From CAWIHS01 sp963836005 (GTDB lineage: Bacteria; Pseudomonadota; Gammaproteobacteria; GRL18), in NCBI GenBank assembly GCA_963836005.1, contig CAWIHS010000005.1:496001-560000 (forward strand): DNA of 64,000 nt, in the 5' to 3' direction. Positions 26,158-35,135 of the stretch are shown one piece after another. Made by a program: the position numbers and the translations under genes. The notes below the pieces were generated by a model that was given only the letters and a program-made list of their open reading frames with translations, had not been told where the DNA came from and did no database searches. How positions within the stretch are numbered: the stretch's first letter is position 1; every line of letters starts with the position of its first letter.

Positions 26158-27492
26158 TCATTCATAACTATGCTCTGCATCCGGGAAAATACCCTGTTTG
26201 ACCTCGAACACATAACGTTCAAATGCTTTTTCTATAGAACCTGACTGCTGCAGAAAATTTTTTGCGAAACGGGGAATATTGCCTTGCGTAATACCCAGCA
26301 TGTCATAGCTGACCAGTACCTGTGCATCACAATCAACCCCGGCACCAATACCAATAACAGGAATATCAGCCTGCTGTGTTACCTGAGCAGCTAAGGTGGC
26401 CGGAACACATTCCAGCAACAACATATCGGCTCCAGCCTGTTCCAGTTTGCTGGCATCTTCAAGGATCTGAGCAGCCGATTCCTCACTGCGGCCCTGGATC
26501 TTATAACCCCCATATTTAAACACTGATTGAGGCAGCAGGCCTAAATGTGAACATACCGGTATTCCCCGTTGGGCAAGAAAGCGAATGGTCTTCAGCCGTG
26601 ATGAGCCGCCCTCAATCTTTACCATATGAGCTCCGCCTTCAGCCATCAGACGTGCACTATGAGTCAGAGCCTGTTGTTTGGTGACATCCGCAGCAAATGG
26701 AAGATCCGCCATAATCAGAGCCTGCCGGGATGCTCTGGACACATTAGCAGTATGATAAACCATTTCATCCATGGAAACAGACAGGGTGCTTTGCTGGCCC
26801 TTGATCACCATACCCAGGGAATCACCGATCAGTATCACTTCGACTCCGGCACGTTCCTGCAAAACAGCAAAACTCGCGTCATAGGCAGTCAAGCAGGTAA
26901 ATTTTTCACCTTTTTGCTTCATATTGTTAAGTGTAGTTATGCTAATTTTAGACATGCTGATAAAAACCTTTGGTTTATTCTTAGTCTCTCTGGTATGAAG
27001 TCGCTCCAGCCCCTGCCAGGACAGGCTGTAAAATAATTTGGCTAATGAACCAATCCCCGGTATTTGCAGATCTCCGGCAATTTCAAACAGGGGCATGATA
27101 ACAAAATTTCTCTCCGCCATGTGGATATGAGGAATACTCAGATGATCTGTCTGAATTTGTTTATCTGCGTACAGCAGTATATCCAGATCCAGAGTTCTGG
27201 CGGCCCATTTTTCATCTCTCAGACGACCTTGCAGCGCTTCAATATGCTGCAGCTGGGCGAGTAATTCCTCCGCACTAAGGGAGGTGGATAGTTTTGCTGC
27301 AGCATTGATGTAATCACTCTGCGGGGCTGTTTTCGCCAGGGTTAAAGCTTTACTTCGATAAAACCCGGAAATCTTTAATAGTTCAATGCCTGGAGCTTGT
27401 TGCAGCTTTTCAATAGCAGCCTGCAATTGTCGTTTTGGATTGCGCAGGTTACTGCCCAGAGCAATATAAACGATGCTATTGAGTAACGTCAT
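26158..27492 (-). CDS. Fused FolK-PanB: HPPK and ketopantoate hydroxymethyltransferase
   Basis: One open frame of 444 residues carries two complete enzymes. Residues 1 to about 165 are 6-hydroxymethyl-7,8-dihydropterin pyrophosphokinase (YIALGSNL, FYRSKAL, WAARTLDLDILLYADK, IPHIHMAERNFVI), a folate enzyme. Residues from about 180 are PanB (FTCLTAYDASFA, ILIGDSLGMVIKGQ, DLPFAA, VKIEGG, PVCSHLGLLPQS, IGIGAGVDCDAQVLVSYDMLG). The joint reads HTRETKNKPKVFISMSKISI, with no stop. A Met at 26955 would give a PanB of 265 residues, the normal size, and an AAAGG lies 11 bases before it, so separate translation of PanB is also possible. In most relatives folK and panB are adjacent but separate. Confidence 0.9.
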   Translation of the reverse strand: MTLLNSIVYIALGSNLRNPKRQLQAAIEKLQQAPGIELLKISGFYRSKALTLAKTAPQSDYINAAAKLSTSLSAEELLAQLQHIEALQGRLRDEKWAARTLDLDILLYADKQIQTDHLSIPHIHMAERNFVIMPLFEIAGDLQIPGIGSLAKLFYSLSWQGLERLHTRETKNKPKVFISMSKISITTLNNMKQKGEKFTCLTAYDASFAVLQERAGVEVILIGDSLGMVIKGQQSTLSVSMDEMVYHTANVSRASRQALIMADLPFAADVTKQQALTHSARLMAEGGAHMVKIEGGSSRLKTIRFLAQRGIPVCSHLGLLPQSVFKYGGYKIQGRSEESAAQILEDASKLEQAGADMLLLECVPATLAAQVTQQADIPVIGIGAGVDCDAQVLVSYDMLGITQGNIPRFAKNFLQQSGSIEKAFERYVFEVKQGIFPDAEHSYE

Positions 27493-27566
27493 AATACGGT
27501 GATCTCATTCACAAAAGAATCATAGCAGAATAATCAGTACCTGGAATCTCTATAAAAACACTGCTT

Positions 27567-28880
27567 TCAGTTTTCGGATGTTTTATGGACTGCTTTTTTT
27601 CTTCGACGGGGCCTGCGTTTGCCGCGTTTAGCTTCTCCCTGAGCCAGTTTGTCGCACCATTGCTGCTGAGTTTCAGGATCTTTGGTCTGTATCTCAGTCC
27701 ACCATTTACACACTGCCTGTAAATCATCTTCACCGGAGTTTTGACGCAGCAGTAGAAAATCATAACCAGCCCTGAAGCGTTTATTTTGTAAAGTTTTCCA
27801 GGCTCTTTTACGGGTTGGATGCTGCAATTGCGGCTGCATATGCCAGATTTCACGCATCATTAAGGTATATCGTCTTGGAATAGAAGTAAAAGCCTGCTGC
27901 CGGGTAATCACCTCGTGGCCGGCATTCAATAAAGCCTCTATGTCATGCATCCCTCTGGTTATAAAGGAGGCCTTGTATTCAAGCATGGGTTTGTATAATA
28001 ACACTGCCAGAAAAAATGCAGGATTGACCGATTTACCGCTGGCTATACGCTCATCAGTGTTATTCAATGCCTGACGAATAAGTTCCATGGTCTGCGGTTG
28101 TTCCGCAATACTCTCTTCGGTCATGGAAAAAAGCAGATCAAACATCTGGTATTCGCGCAGCAATTCAAAACACTTCAGGCCGTAACCGCCCTGAAGTAAT
28201 TTCACAGACTCGTCAAACAGTCTTGCTACCGGTACACCGCTGAGCAGATGTCCCATATCATAAATTAATGAGCCGGTCTGCTCTTCCAGGTCAAAGCCAA
28301 GCTTGGCGGCAAAACGGACCGCGCGCAGCATTCTCACCGGATCCTCTCGATAACGCGTAGCCACATCACCAATCATACGCAACGTTTGCTGCCGCAGATC
28401 ATCCATGCCGCCGGTATAATCAACAATTGAGCCATCGTCCATATTGTAATAGAGGGCGTTAACCGTAAAATCTCTGCGCAGCGCGTCTTCTTCAATACTG
28501 CCATAGACATTATCCCGCAAAATACGCCCTTCCTCACTATGAGAATTTTTACGATCATGAATATGAGTAACATGCGGTCCTCTGAAGGTGGCCACTTCAA
28601 TCACATCACGACCGTAAAGAATGTGTGCCAGGCGAAAGCGTCGGCCTATCAGACGACAATTTCTGAACAGAGCCTTGACTTCCTCTGGTCGTGCATTGGT
28701 AGCTATATCAAAATCTTTAGGCTGTTGATTAAGCAACAGGTCACGTACACCTCCGCCAACCAGGAAAACCTGATATCCAGCTTTACTTAACCGTTGTAAA
28801 ACTTTCAGTGCATTTTTGCTGATGGCATCAGGCCTGATAGTATGCGCCGTTGAGGGAATGATCTGTCTACTGGTTTTCAT
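27567..28880 (-). CDS. pcnB: Poly(A) polymerase I
   Basis: It adds 3' poly(A) tails to RNA and promotes decay. The nucleotidyltransferase motif is FLVGGGVRDLLLNQQPKDFDIATNARP (GG...DxD). RRFRLAHILYGRDVIEVATF, EEDALRRDFTVNALYY and the RNA-binding neck REDPVRMLRAVRFAAKLGF follow. The C-terminus is strongly basic (RGKRRPRRRKKAVHK), as in bacterial PAP I, which distinguishes it from a CCA-adding enzyme. It has 437 residues. It is 74 bp upstream of folK-panB, in the usual gammaproteobacterial order. Confidence 0.94.
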   Translation of the reverse strand: MKTSRQIIPSTAHTIRPDAISKNALKVLQRLSKAGYQVFLVGGGVRDLLLNQQPKDFDIATNARPEEVKALFRNCRLIGRRFRLAHILYGRDVIEVATFRGPHVTHIHDRKNSHSEEGRILRDNVYGSIEEDALRRDFTVNALYYNMDDGSIVDYTGGMDDLRQQTLRMIGDVATRYREDPVRMLRAVRFAAKLGFDLEEQTGSLIYDMGHLLSGVPVARLFDESVKLLQGGYGLKCFELLREYQMFDLLFSMTEESIAEQPQTMELIRQALNNTDERIASGKSVNPAFFLAVLLYKPMLEYKASFITRGMHDIEALLNAGHEVITRQQAFTSIPRRYTLMMREIWHMQPQLQHPTRKRAWKTLQNKRFRAGYDFLLLRQNSGEDDLQAVCKWWTEIQTKDPETQQQWCDKLAQGEAKRGKRRPRRRKKAVHKTSEN

Positions 28881-28933
28881 TATTGGAATTTTATATGCCT
28901 TAAACTGTTCGTTATAACTGCAGCAAGGCCGGC

Positions 28934-29569
28934 TTATTTAATATACCAACCATCTACATTGCCTTTGCCATATTTGATATTCTGTACAATTTCACTTCGT
29001 TTCAAGACATCCCCCAGATTATTGCAAAAATAATTATCCGCCAGACTCCGGGTATATCCCATAACGCTTTGACTGCTCAGTGGCCGCCAGGATGCGTTTT
29101 TTTTGTTGATAAATTTATTCGCATTACCGTAAGCATAGGTCTTGTATTTTTTAGCGCTACATCTAAGCCCTTCAAAAATAACATTTTGTGCACCGCCCGG
29201 AGTAATGATCACAATGGTATAACGCACCACTTTATCAGGATCAATGCGCAACTGCCGGAGATCAATTAAATATTGAAAATGCTGGTATGCAGACGATCCC
29301 GTTATAGCGATCAGATCACTCTCATGCGGATAGTCAGGCAGCGTAATTTGCGCTTCTTCCCATGCTGGTTTGTCGAGATCGTATAGCTCTTCATCATACT
29401 CTAGCACCTTGTCATCGTGGCTTTTCAGCTCATCCCAGATGTCTGCAGTCACATGGGGGCTCCAGCACAAACCCAGAACAATCGTTATCCTGAACAGACT
29501 CATACAGAGAGAGATCAAGTTTAGAAAAAAATGCTTGTTCAAAGGCCTGTTTGCGCTTTTAGTTTTCAT
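28934..29569 (-). CDS. CNP1-like family exported protein
   Basis: A 211-residue protein with a hydrophobic N-terminal region (about residues 14-42) ending near HVTADIWDELKS, a signal peptide or anchor. The body matches the CNP1-like family: PDYPHESDLIAI, KVVRYTIVIITPGGAQNVIFEGLRC and a C-terminal Cys near NYFCNNLG. The family was first noted as a neisserial cryptic-plasmid-like protein, and its role is unknown. It is probably periplasmic. It lies just upstream of pcnB on the same strand and is divergent from xseB. Confidence 0.82.
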   Translation of the reverse strand: MKTKSANRPLNKHFFLNLISLCMSLFRITIVLGLCWSPHVTADIWDELKSHDDKVLEYDEELYDLDKPAWEEAQITLPDYPHESDLIAITGSSAYQHFQYLIDLRQLRIDPDKVVRYTIVIITPGGAQNVIFEGLRCSAKKYKTYAYGNANKFINKKNASWRPLSSQSVMGYTRSLADNYFCNNLGDVLKRSEIVQNIKYGKGNVDGWYIK

Positions 29570-29677
29570 TTATACCTTTACCATTAACAGTGACACCATT
29601 ACAATTATACCATTATGTTGAAGCAAAACCTGCTAAACAGGGAAATCAGCCTATCTGACAATCAGGAATTACCGACA

Positions 29678-29929
29678 ATGGGAAATAAAAATGCTGTTAA
29701 CCCCCCCGATTTTAACTTCGAAGCCTCACTCAAAGAACTCGAAAAACTGGTAGATGCCCTGGAAAATGGAGATTTGAGTCTGGAACAGTCACTGGAGGAT
29801 TTTGAAAGGGGCATAACATTAACCAGGGCCTGCCAGCATGCTCTGACTGATGCCCAGCAAAAAGTTCAGATTCTGTTAACAGACAATGGCAGCACTGAAC
29901 TCAAGGATTATACTCAATCTGAAAAATAA
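29678..29929 (+). CDS. xseB: Exodeoxyribonuclease VII small subunit
   Basis: The small subunit of the ssDNA exonuclease complex. FEASLKELEKLVDALENGDLSLEQSLEDFERGITLTRACQ is the typical helical hairpin (about residues 13-52). The start at 29678 (MGNKNAVN) gives 83 residues, close to the E. coli 80, and an AGGA lies upstream. An earlier ATG at 29615 adds 21 unrelated residues with no ribosome site. It is followed by ispA after 20 bp, the classic xseB-ispA-dxs order. Confidence 0.93.
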   Translation: MGNKNAVNPPDFNFEASLKELEKLVDALENGDLSLEQSLEDFERGITLTRACQHALTDAQQKVQILLTDNGSTELKDYTQSEK

Positions 29930-29949
29930 CCTTATGCAAAATACTTTTT

Positions 29950-30888
29950 ATGGCGGCTAATAACACTTCCACCCTCAGAGAGTTGATGAAACGCTATCGG
30001 CAGCGCGTTGACAGAGCACTCGAAGCAGCATTATCAGCCACCGAATCCAGCGCACCTGACTCCGTAGACAGTATCTCCAGTGATCTCCTTGCAGCGATGC
30101 GCTACAGTACCTTTAACGGCGGTAAACGTATCAGACCAGTGCTGGTTTATTTGACCGCAAGGAGTTTGAATATTCACGCTGCTGTGATAGACCAGCCGGC
30201 CTGTGCCGTAGAATTGATCCATTGTTATTCCCTGGTACACGACGACATGCCGCCCATGGACAATGACGATCTGCGCAGGGGCCAACCAACCTGCCATAAA
30301 CAATTTTCTGATGCCACAGCATTATTGACCGGCGATGCACTGCAAACTCTGGCTTTTGAAGTACTCAGTAACACTTCAGCTACAGCATCAGCTTTTAATT
30401 GCAAGCAGCAACTGGCTATGATATCCACCCTGGCCAGCGCCAGCGGCATCAACGGGATGGCCGGCGGGCAGGCCCAGGATCTAAGTGCCACTGGCAAGCA
30501 TCTGCAACTGCAGCAACTCAAACACATGCATGAACATAAAACAGGTGCCCTGATCCGCGCCAGCATCCGCCTGGGTGCACTGACTCATCCTGAAGTTGGA
30601 CAGGACACACTTGAGGCACTGGACCTGTATGCCCGTAATATCGGCCTCTCCTTTCAAATCAAGGATGATATACTCGATGTTGAATCGGACACCCAGACCC
30701 TGGGCAAACAGCAGGGTGCAGATATAAATCTCAATAAAGCCACCTATCCGGCCCTGCTGGGAATGGATAATGCCAGAACCATGGCCCAGCAATGTCATCA
30801 AAATGCGCTGGACAGTCTGAGTCGTTTTGACCACAGGGCAGATCCTCTGCGCTGGCTATCTGAATATATTATTACTCGTGATCATTAA
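29950..30888 (+). CDS. ispA: Farnesyl diphosphate synthase (geranyltranstransferase)
   Basis: It condenses IPP with DMAPP and GPP to make farnesyl diphosphate, the precursor of ubiquinone chains and undecaprenyl phosphate. The first Asp-rich motif is LVHDDMPPMDNDDLRRGQPT and the second is FQIKDDILDVESDTQTLGK. GGKRIRPVLVYL and GGQAQDL are also typical. At 312 residues it is about 10 longer than usual at the N-terminus. It belongs to an xseB-ispA-dxs unit, but a 373-bp mobile repeat now separates it from dxs. Confidence 0.95.
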   Translation: MAANNTSTLRELMKRYRQRVDRALEAALSATESSAPDSVDSISSDLLAAMRYSTFNGGKRIRPVLVYLTARSLNIHAAVIDQPACAVELIHCYSLVHDDMPPMDNDDLRRGQPTCHKQFSDATALLTGDALQTLAFEVLSNTSATASAFNCKQQLAMISTLASASGINGMAGGQAQDLSATGKHLQLQQLKHMHEHKTGALIRASIRLGALTHPEVGQDTLEALDLYARNIGLSFQIKDDILDVESDTQTLGKQQGADINLNKATYPALLGMDNARTMAQQCHQNALDSLSRFDHRADPLRWLSEYIITRDH

Positions 30889-30911
30889 GATCGGTTATAA
30901 TAAACATCTTT

Positions 30912-31284
30912 GTAACTATTCAGCGTATTTTAGATTTATACGTAAGTTCTTGATATCAGGTGTTTGCGTAAGGCAGATAATTGCTCCTGTATAATCTGCA
31001 TTCCCTACATGACCGCCATGGATGGTGGAAATGCATGCGAGAGGCAGGAGCCGAAGTCGTCCCTGCAGGTCAAGTGTATGTGGCATGGATGCCACATTCA
31101 AGCCTACGACATACATGGAAGTATAAGTGCCGTGGGAGGCAGGAAGCCGGGAACGACCATGGACGTATTTACGGCGTCTTCTGGGCAGGTAATAGCTCCA
31201 TGCATAACCTGCATTTCCCACATCCATGTGGGTCAGCAAATTCCTGGTGTCAAGGACGTTTTCAAAATTACGCTGAATAGTTAC
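30912..31284. repeat. Miniature inverted-repeat element, family A (373 bp, longest copy)
   Basis: Ends GTAACTATTCAGCGTA and TACGCTGAATAGTTAC are exact inverted repeats. The flanks ACATCTTT (30904-30911) and ACAACTTT (31285-31292) agree at 7 of 8 bases. The interior contains nested palindromes (GTGGCATGGATGCCAC, CCACATCCATGTGG). Several frames happen to stay open for about 100 codons, but none has a ribosome site or protein-like sequence. It lies between ispA and dxs, 23 bp after the ispA stop. Confidence 0.88.
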
Positions 31285-31369
31285 ACAACTTTGTTGATAC
31301 ATCATTAATAGCCAGTCGGCCATGAATGCTGATTGGTCTATGCATCCTTTGACTTCGAAGACTATTTTT

Positions 31370-33271
31370 ATGACAGATCATGAGTCTTATCCTCTCCTGA
31401 GTACTATTGATTCCCCGGCAGATCTGCATAGTCTGAGTACTGCTCAACTGGAGGTATTAGCCAGTGAATTAAGGAGCTTTCTGCTGGAATGCCTGGATAA
31501 TACCGGAGGCCACCTTTCTTCTGGTCTGGGTGCGATAGAACTGACTGTTGCGCTGCATGCAGTTTTCAATGCCCCTGTTGACAATATTGTCTGGGACGTA
31601 GGGCACCAAAGTTACCCGCATAAAATACTCACAGGAAGAATGCAGCAGATGCATTCCATTCGTACCCGAGGGGGACTGTCAGGATTTCCGAAACGCTCTG
31701 AAAGTCCTTATGATGCCTTTGGCGTGGGTCATTCCAGCACCTCTATCGGAGCGGCGCTGGGAATGGCGCTGGCCGCCAAAACACTGGGCGAAAAACGCAA
31801 ATCCATTGCAGTAATTGGTGATGGCGCCATGACTGCAGGAATGGCATTTGAAGCCCTCAATCACGCCGGAGATATGGATGCCGATATACTGGTGATCCTT
31901 AACGACAATGACATGTCCATTTCACCCAATGTAGGCGGTCTTTCCAACTACTTTGCCAAAGTCCTGTCAGGTAAGCTCTACTCCAGTATGCGGGCCAACT
32001 CAAAAAAAATGCTGGGAGCCATGCCCTCGGTCTGGGAACTGGCCAGGCGGGCCGAAGAGCATATGAAGGGAATGATTATTCCCGGCACTCTGTTTGAAGA
32101 GCTGGGTTTTAATTATATCGGCCCCATTGATGGTCATGATTTACCCACGCTGCTGACTACCCTGAAAAACATCCGTGAATTATCCGGCCCGCAGTTCCTG
32201 CACATTGTCACCCGCAAAGGCAAGGGATTCAAAGAAGCTGAACAGGATCCGGTGCATTACCATGCCGTAAAACCCGGATTTTACTCTGAAGAAGTCAATA
32301 CAAGCCAGTCAATCCCGTCCATTCTCACCTATACTGAAGTTTTCAGCCAGTGGATTTGTGATGCGGCAGACAAAGATGAACGTCTCATAGGTATCACCCC
32401 GGCTATGCGAGAAGGCTCAGGATTAGTTGAATTTTCTCAACAGTTTGCTGACCGCTACTATGATGTTGGCATTGCTGAACAGCACAGCGTCACTCTGGCA
32501 GCCGGCATGGCCTGCAATGGGCTGAAACCTGTAGTGGCTATTTATTCAAGTTTTCTGCAGCGAGCTTATGATCAACTGATCCATGATGTTGCTCTGCAAA
32601 ATCTGCCCGTACTGTTTGCGATTGATCGAGCCGGAATTGTCGGCCCAGATGGTGCCACCCACGCCGGCAGTTTTGACCTGAGCTTTATGCGCTGTATACC
32701 CAATATGAGCATACTCGCACCCAGTAACGAGAATGAATGCTACCACATGCTGGAGTCTGGTTTTGCTATGGATTCCCCGGTAGCAGTTCGCTATCCTCGC
32801 GGAAACGGAATTGGTGCGGCTATTGAAAAGACCGTCAGCTCACCCATTAAGTGGGGTAAAGCCGAAATTGTTTTGGCCGCTGGCCAGGCACATCATGCAA
32901 ACCGCAAAGTCATTATTTTCAGCTTCGGTTCATTATTGCAAGCTGCACTGACCGCGGCTCAACAGTTACAGGATCAGTACCAGTTTAGCGTTGTCAATAT
33001 GCGTTTTATTAAACCCCTAGATAAAGCTCTGGTGCTTGAACTGGCTGCATCAGCCGATTTGATCATCACGCTGGAAGATAACAGCATAATGGGTGGCGCG
33101 GGCAGTGCAGTCAATGAAGTACTGGCTGACCAGCCTCCAGCCTGTAAAGTAATAAACCTGGGTATACCCGATCAATTTCCAGACCATGGTACACAAAACG
33201 AGATATACCATGCTTTTGGTCTTGATAGTGAAGGTATCAGCGCGACTATTACCCGAGAGTTAAGTCAATAA
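31370..33271 (+). CDS. dxs: 1-deoxy-D-xylulose-5-phosphate synthase
   Basis: The first enzyme of the MEP isoprenoid pathway, thiamine diphosphate dependent. VWDVGHQSYPHKILTGR, VGHSSTSIGAALGMALA, VIGDGAMTAGMAFEALNHAG with the ThDP/Mg motif down to NDNDMS, FNYIGPIDGHD, and IAEQHSVTLAAGMA with the catalytic Glu are all present. I choose the ATG at 31370 (MTDHESYPLL), which gives 633 residues and aligns with the family. The ATGs at 31322 and 31340 would add residues close to the repeat boundary. The 373-bp element upstream means dxs may now use a promoter in or after that element. Confidence 0.95.
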   Translation: MTDHESYPLLSTIDSPADLHSLSTAQLEVLASELRSFLLECLDNTGGHLSSGLGAIELTVALHAVFNAPVDNIVWDVGHQSYPHKILTGRMQQMHSIRTRGGLSGFPKRSESPYDAFGVGHSSTSIGAALGMALAAKTLGEKRKSIAVIGDGAMTAGMAFEALNHAGDMDADILVILNDNDMSISPNVGGLSNYFAKVLSGKLYSSMRANSKKMLGAMPSVWELARRAEEHMKGMIIPGTLFEELGFNYIGPIDGHDLPTLLTTLKNIRELSGPQFLHIVTRKGKGFKEAEQDPVHYHAVKPGFYSEEVNTSQSIPSILTYTEVFSQWICDAADKDERLIGITPAMREGSGLVEFSQQFADRYYDVGIAEQHSVTLAAGMACNGLKPVVAIYSSFLQRAYDQLIHDVALQNLPVLFAIDRAGIVGPDGATHAGSFDLSFMRCIPNMSILAPSNENECYHMLESGFAMDSPVAVRYPRGNGIGAAIEKTVSSPIKWGKAEIVLAAGQAHHANRKVIIFSFGSLLQAALTAAQQLQDQYQFSVVNMRFIKPLDKALVLELAASADLIITLEDNSIMGGAGSAVNEVLADQPPACKVINLGIPDQFPDHGTQNEIYHAFGLDSEGISATITRELSQ

Positions 33272-33283
33272 GCACCTGATTCT

Positions 33284-34123
33284 TCATGTTTCAACTGAAA
33301 ACTCAATCTCATAAGCAGAAAATTTTCTAATATTAATTACACCAGTGTCCAGAATCAGATACTGCCCTTTGATACCCATCAACATTCCCTCCACCAGCGG
33401 CTCTTTGTCCATATTAAAGGATTTTATTTTATCTGGATAATCCAGCACCGGATACAGGAACTCACTGATTGGCTCATTTTTCAATGGCACAATAGCGTTG
33501 TCCGGCAATTGTTCAGCCAGTTCTTCTATCCGTGTTGTAAAGTGATTAGCCAGGTTGTGCTGCTCAGCATGTAAATCCAGTGATTCTGCCTGCCCTTTTA
33601 ACATACGCTGCCATTGCGTTCGATCGGAAACTTCCTGTTTATAAATGACTTCTAATAATCCGGAGTGATAGCGGCTGCTCACCTGATAGATCGGCAAGGC
33701 CTGAACGGCCCCCTGATCAATCCAGCGTACAGGCAGCTGATCACCTCGAGTAATACCCACTTTTATACCACTGGTATTGGCCAGATAGACATAATGCATC
33801 TGCATGCAATGCTGCATCCCCCATTCAGGCTCTCTGCAGGTACCTGCTGCAAAATGGCATTTTTCAGGGCTCATGATGCAGGAATCACAGGCAGCCAGTT
33901 TTTTAAAACAGGGATAACAATAACCCTGATTAAAGCTTTTGCTGCTTTTTCGACGGCATTCAATACAATGGATCTGGCCATTGAAACGCAGTGTTACCTT
34001 CTGCCCCAAAAGTGGGTTTAGCGGGATCTGCTGTTCATCCAGCACAAGTGAATAACTGACAGGTTCATGTCTGTTAATGTAATGGACCTGCATTTTTCGC
34101 AGGTGACCGATGTATTTTTCCAT
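33284..34123 (-). CDS. DUF2797 family zinc-ribbon-like protein
   Basis: A 279-residue protein that I recognise as DUF2797, of unknown function. A Cys-rich region at about residues 53-97 (CIECRRK, CYPCFKKL, CDSCIMSPEKCHF, GTCREPEWG) looks like one or two zinc-binding sites. It is followed by YLANTSGIKVGITRGDQLPVRWIDQGA, the segment that defines the family and resembles a GIY-YIG-like fold entry. It is probably cytoplasmic. It converges on dxs with a 12-bp gap. No ribosome site is evident before the ATG. Confidence 0.85.
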   Translation of the reverse strand: MEKYIGHLRKMQVHYINRHEPVSYSLVLDEQQIPLNPLLGQKVTLRFNGQIHCIECRRKSSKSFNQGYCYPCFKKLAACDSCIMSPEKCHFAAGTCREPEWGMQHCMQMHYVYLANTSGIKVGITRGDQLPVRWIDQGAVQALPIYQVSSRYHSGLLEVIYKQEVSDRTQWQRMLKGQAESLDLHAEQHNLANHFTTRIEELAEQLPDNAIVPLKNEPISEFLYPVLDYPDKIKSFNMDKEPLVEGMLMGIKGQYLILDTGVINIRKFSAYEIEFSVET

Positions 34124-34160
34124 AGGAGACGAGTCTTTTAAAATGCTAAATTGAGATGCC

Positions 34161-34200
34161 GCTAACTAGTGTCCATCCATTTATGCTGGACACTAACTAA
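34161..34200. repeat. Short family B hairpin (40 bp)
   Basis: AGTGTCCATCCATTTATGCT then GGACACT forms an inverted repeat with ends AGTGTCC/GGACACT, bordered by AACT on each side (possible 4-bp duplication). It shares AGTGTCCATCC with the longer repeats at 22469 and 35136. Confidence 0.55.
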
Positions 34201-34239
34201 ATAGCTGTTCGGAAATAGTGGCCGGAGTATTGAGGGTTC

Positions 34240-34315
34240 GCACCAGACCCTGTAATACATCATTTCGCTCATATTAACATCAAATCCCGAAATGATACAT
34301 CACAGGGTCTGGTGC
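34240..34315 (-). terminator. Long perfect RNA hairpin at the ampD stop codon
   Basis: Two 28-base arms (34240-34267 and 34288-34315) with a 20-base loop. In the ampD-sense RNA, 25 positions are Watson-Crick pairs and the other three are G-U pairs, so the stem is uninterrupted. In the opposite RNA those three would be A-C mismatches. The first base of the hairpin is the last base of the ampD UAG. There is no T run, so it may act as a 3' stabiliser or as a terminator of another kind. Confidence 0.6.
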
Positions 34316-34851
34316 TAAATGGACACCTGCTCCCAGTCAAAACACAGACCTGGATCTGTTTTACGTTCCGGTGCAATATCGCAATGCCCCACAATCCGCT
34401 GCGGTATTATGTGTGGAAAATACTGCAGCAGGCTGGCAATCACCTTTCTCAGCGCCTGATACTGTGACGGATCGAAGGGGCTGCTGTCCGTACCCTCCAG
34501 TTCAATGCCAATGCTGAAATTATTACAATCTTTACATCCATGCAATTCTGACTGACCGGCATGCCAGGCTCTGTCATAAAAATTAACAAATTGTATCAAC
34601 TCGCCGCTACGGCGTATCAACAAATGTGCAGAAACTTGCAGATGCCTGATTTGCTGATAATAAATATCTTTATCATGATCCAGTGAGTTGGTAAAAAAAT
34701 CTTCAATATCATGACCATCATAACACCCCGGCGGTAAAGAGATAGAATGGATGATTATGGCATCAACATTCGTGTTTTCCGGGCGTTGATTATAGTTAGG
34801 TGAATGGACTCTTTTGGCCTGCTTAATCCAGCCGTCAGATATATCGTACAT
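34315..34851 (-). CDS. ampD: 1,6-anhydro-N-acetylmuramyl-L-alanine amidase AmpD
   Basis: A cytoplasmic zinc amidase that splits anhydromuropeptides during peptidoglycan recycling; its loss often induces AmpC beta-lactamase. VDAIIIHSISLPPG gives the first His ligand (H35). AWHAGQSELHGCKDCNNFSIGIELEG holds the catalytic Glu, and RIVGHCDIAPERKTDPG gives the second His and the Asp ligand. It has 178 residues, the usual length. The ATG at 34851 follows AGGT. It is a single gene; its stop codon abuts a 28-bp hairpin. Confidence 0.95.
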   Translation of the reverse strand: MYDISDGWIKQAKRVHSPNYNQRPENTNVDAIIIHSISLPPGCYDGHDIEDFFTNSLDHDKDIYYQQIRHLQVSAHLLIRRSGELIQFVNFYDRAWHAGQSELHGCKDCNNFSIGIELEGTDSSPFDPSQYQALRKVIASLLQYFPHIIPQRIVGHCDIAPERKTDPGLCFDWEQVSI

Positions 34852-35135
34852 GGTGTACCTGAGTTATGAAATTGTAATGCAAAACAGCTATCAATCACCT
34901 ATGATTATGATTATAGCCATGTCTATTGTTAATTATAGCTTGACATAATCATTAAATTGAAATGATTTTGCGGAGTATCTCACAATTACTTACGCGGCTA
35001 GTACTTATAATGTTTTTAAGATCCGGTAAATATTCAGCGCATTCAATAAATAATACCGGCTGTATCAACGTTTTTAAAAGCAGGCTGAATAAATAATAAA
35101 TACAGTATCCGAAGGCTTTACTTCCTGATTCAGAG
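34852..35135. other. AT-rich gap upstream of ampD and the DUF1631 gene
   Basis: No gene is supported. The sequence near 34940-34975 (TTGACATAATCATTAAATTG) contains a perfect -35-like hexamer TTGACA, but no good -10 at the right distance on the + strand. A family B repeat follows from 35136. Confidence 0.3.

Noticed and set aside
27509..27853. A 114-codon frame overlapping the pcnB 3' end
   Set aside because: It is a shadow of pcnB in another frame, with low-quality composition.
30916..31323. Overlapping open frames of about 100-135 codons on both strands between ispA and dxs
   Set aside because: They lie inside a palindromic mobile repeat, have no ribosome sites and give no protein-like sequence; openness comes from the repeat composition.
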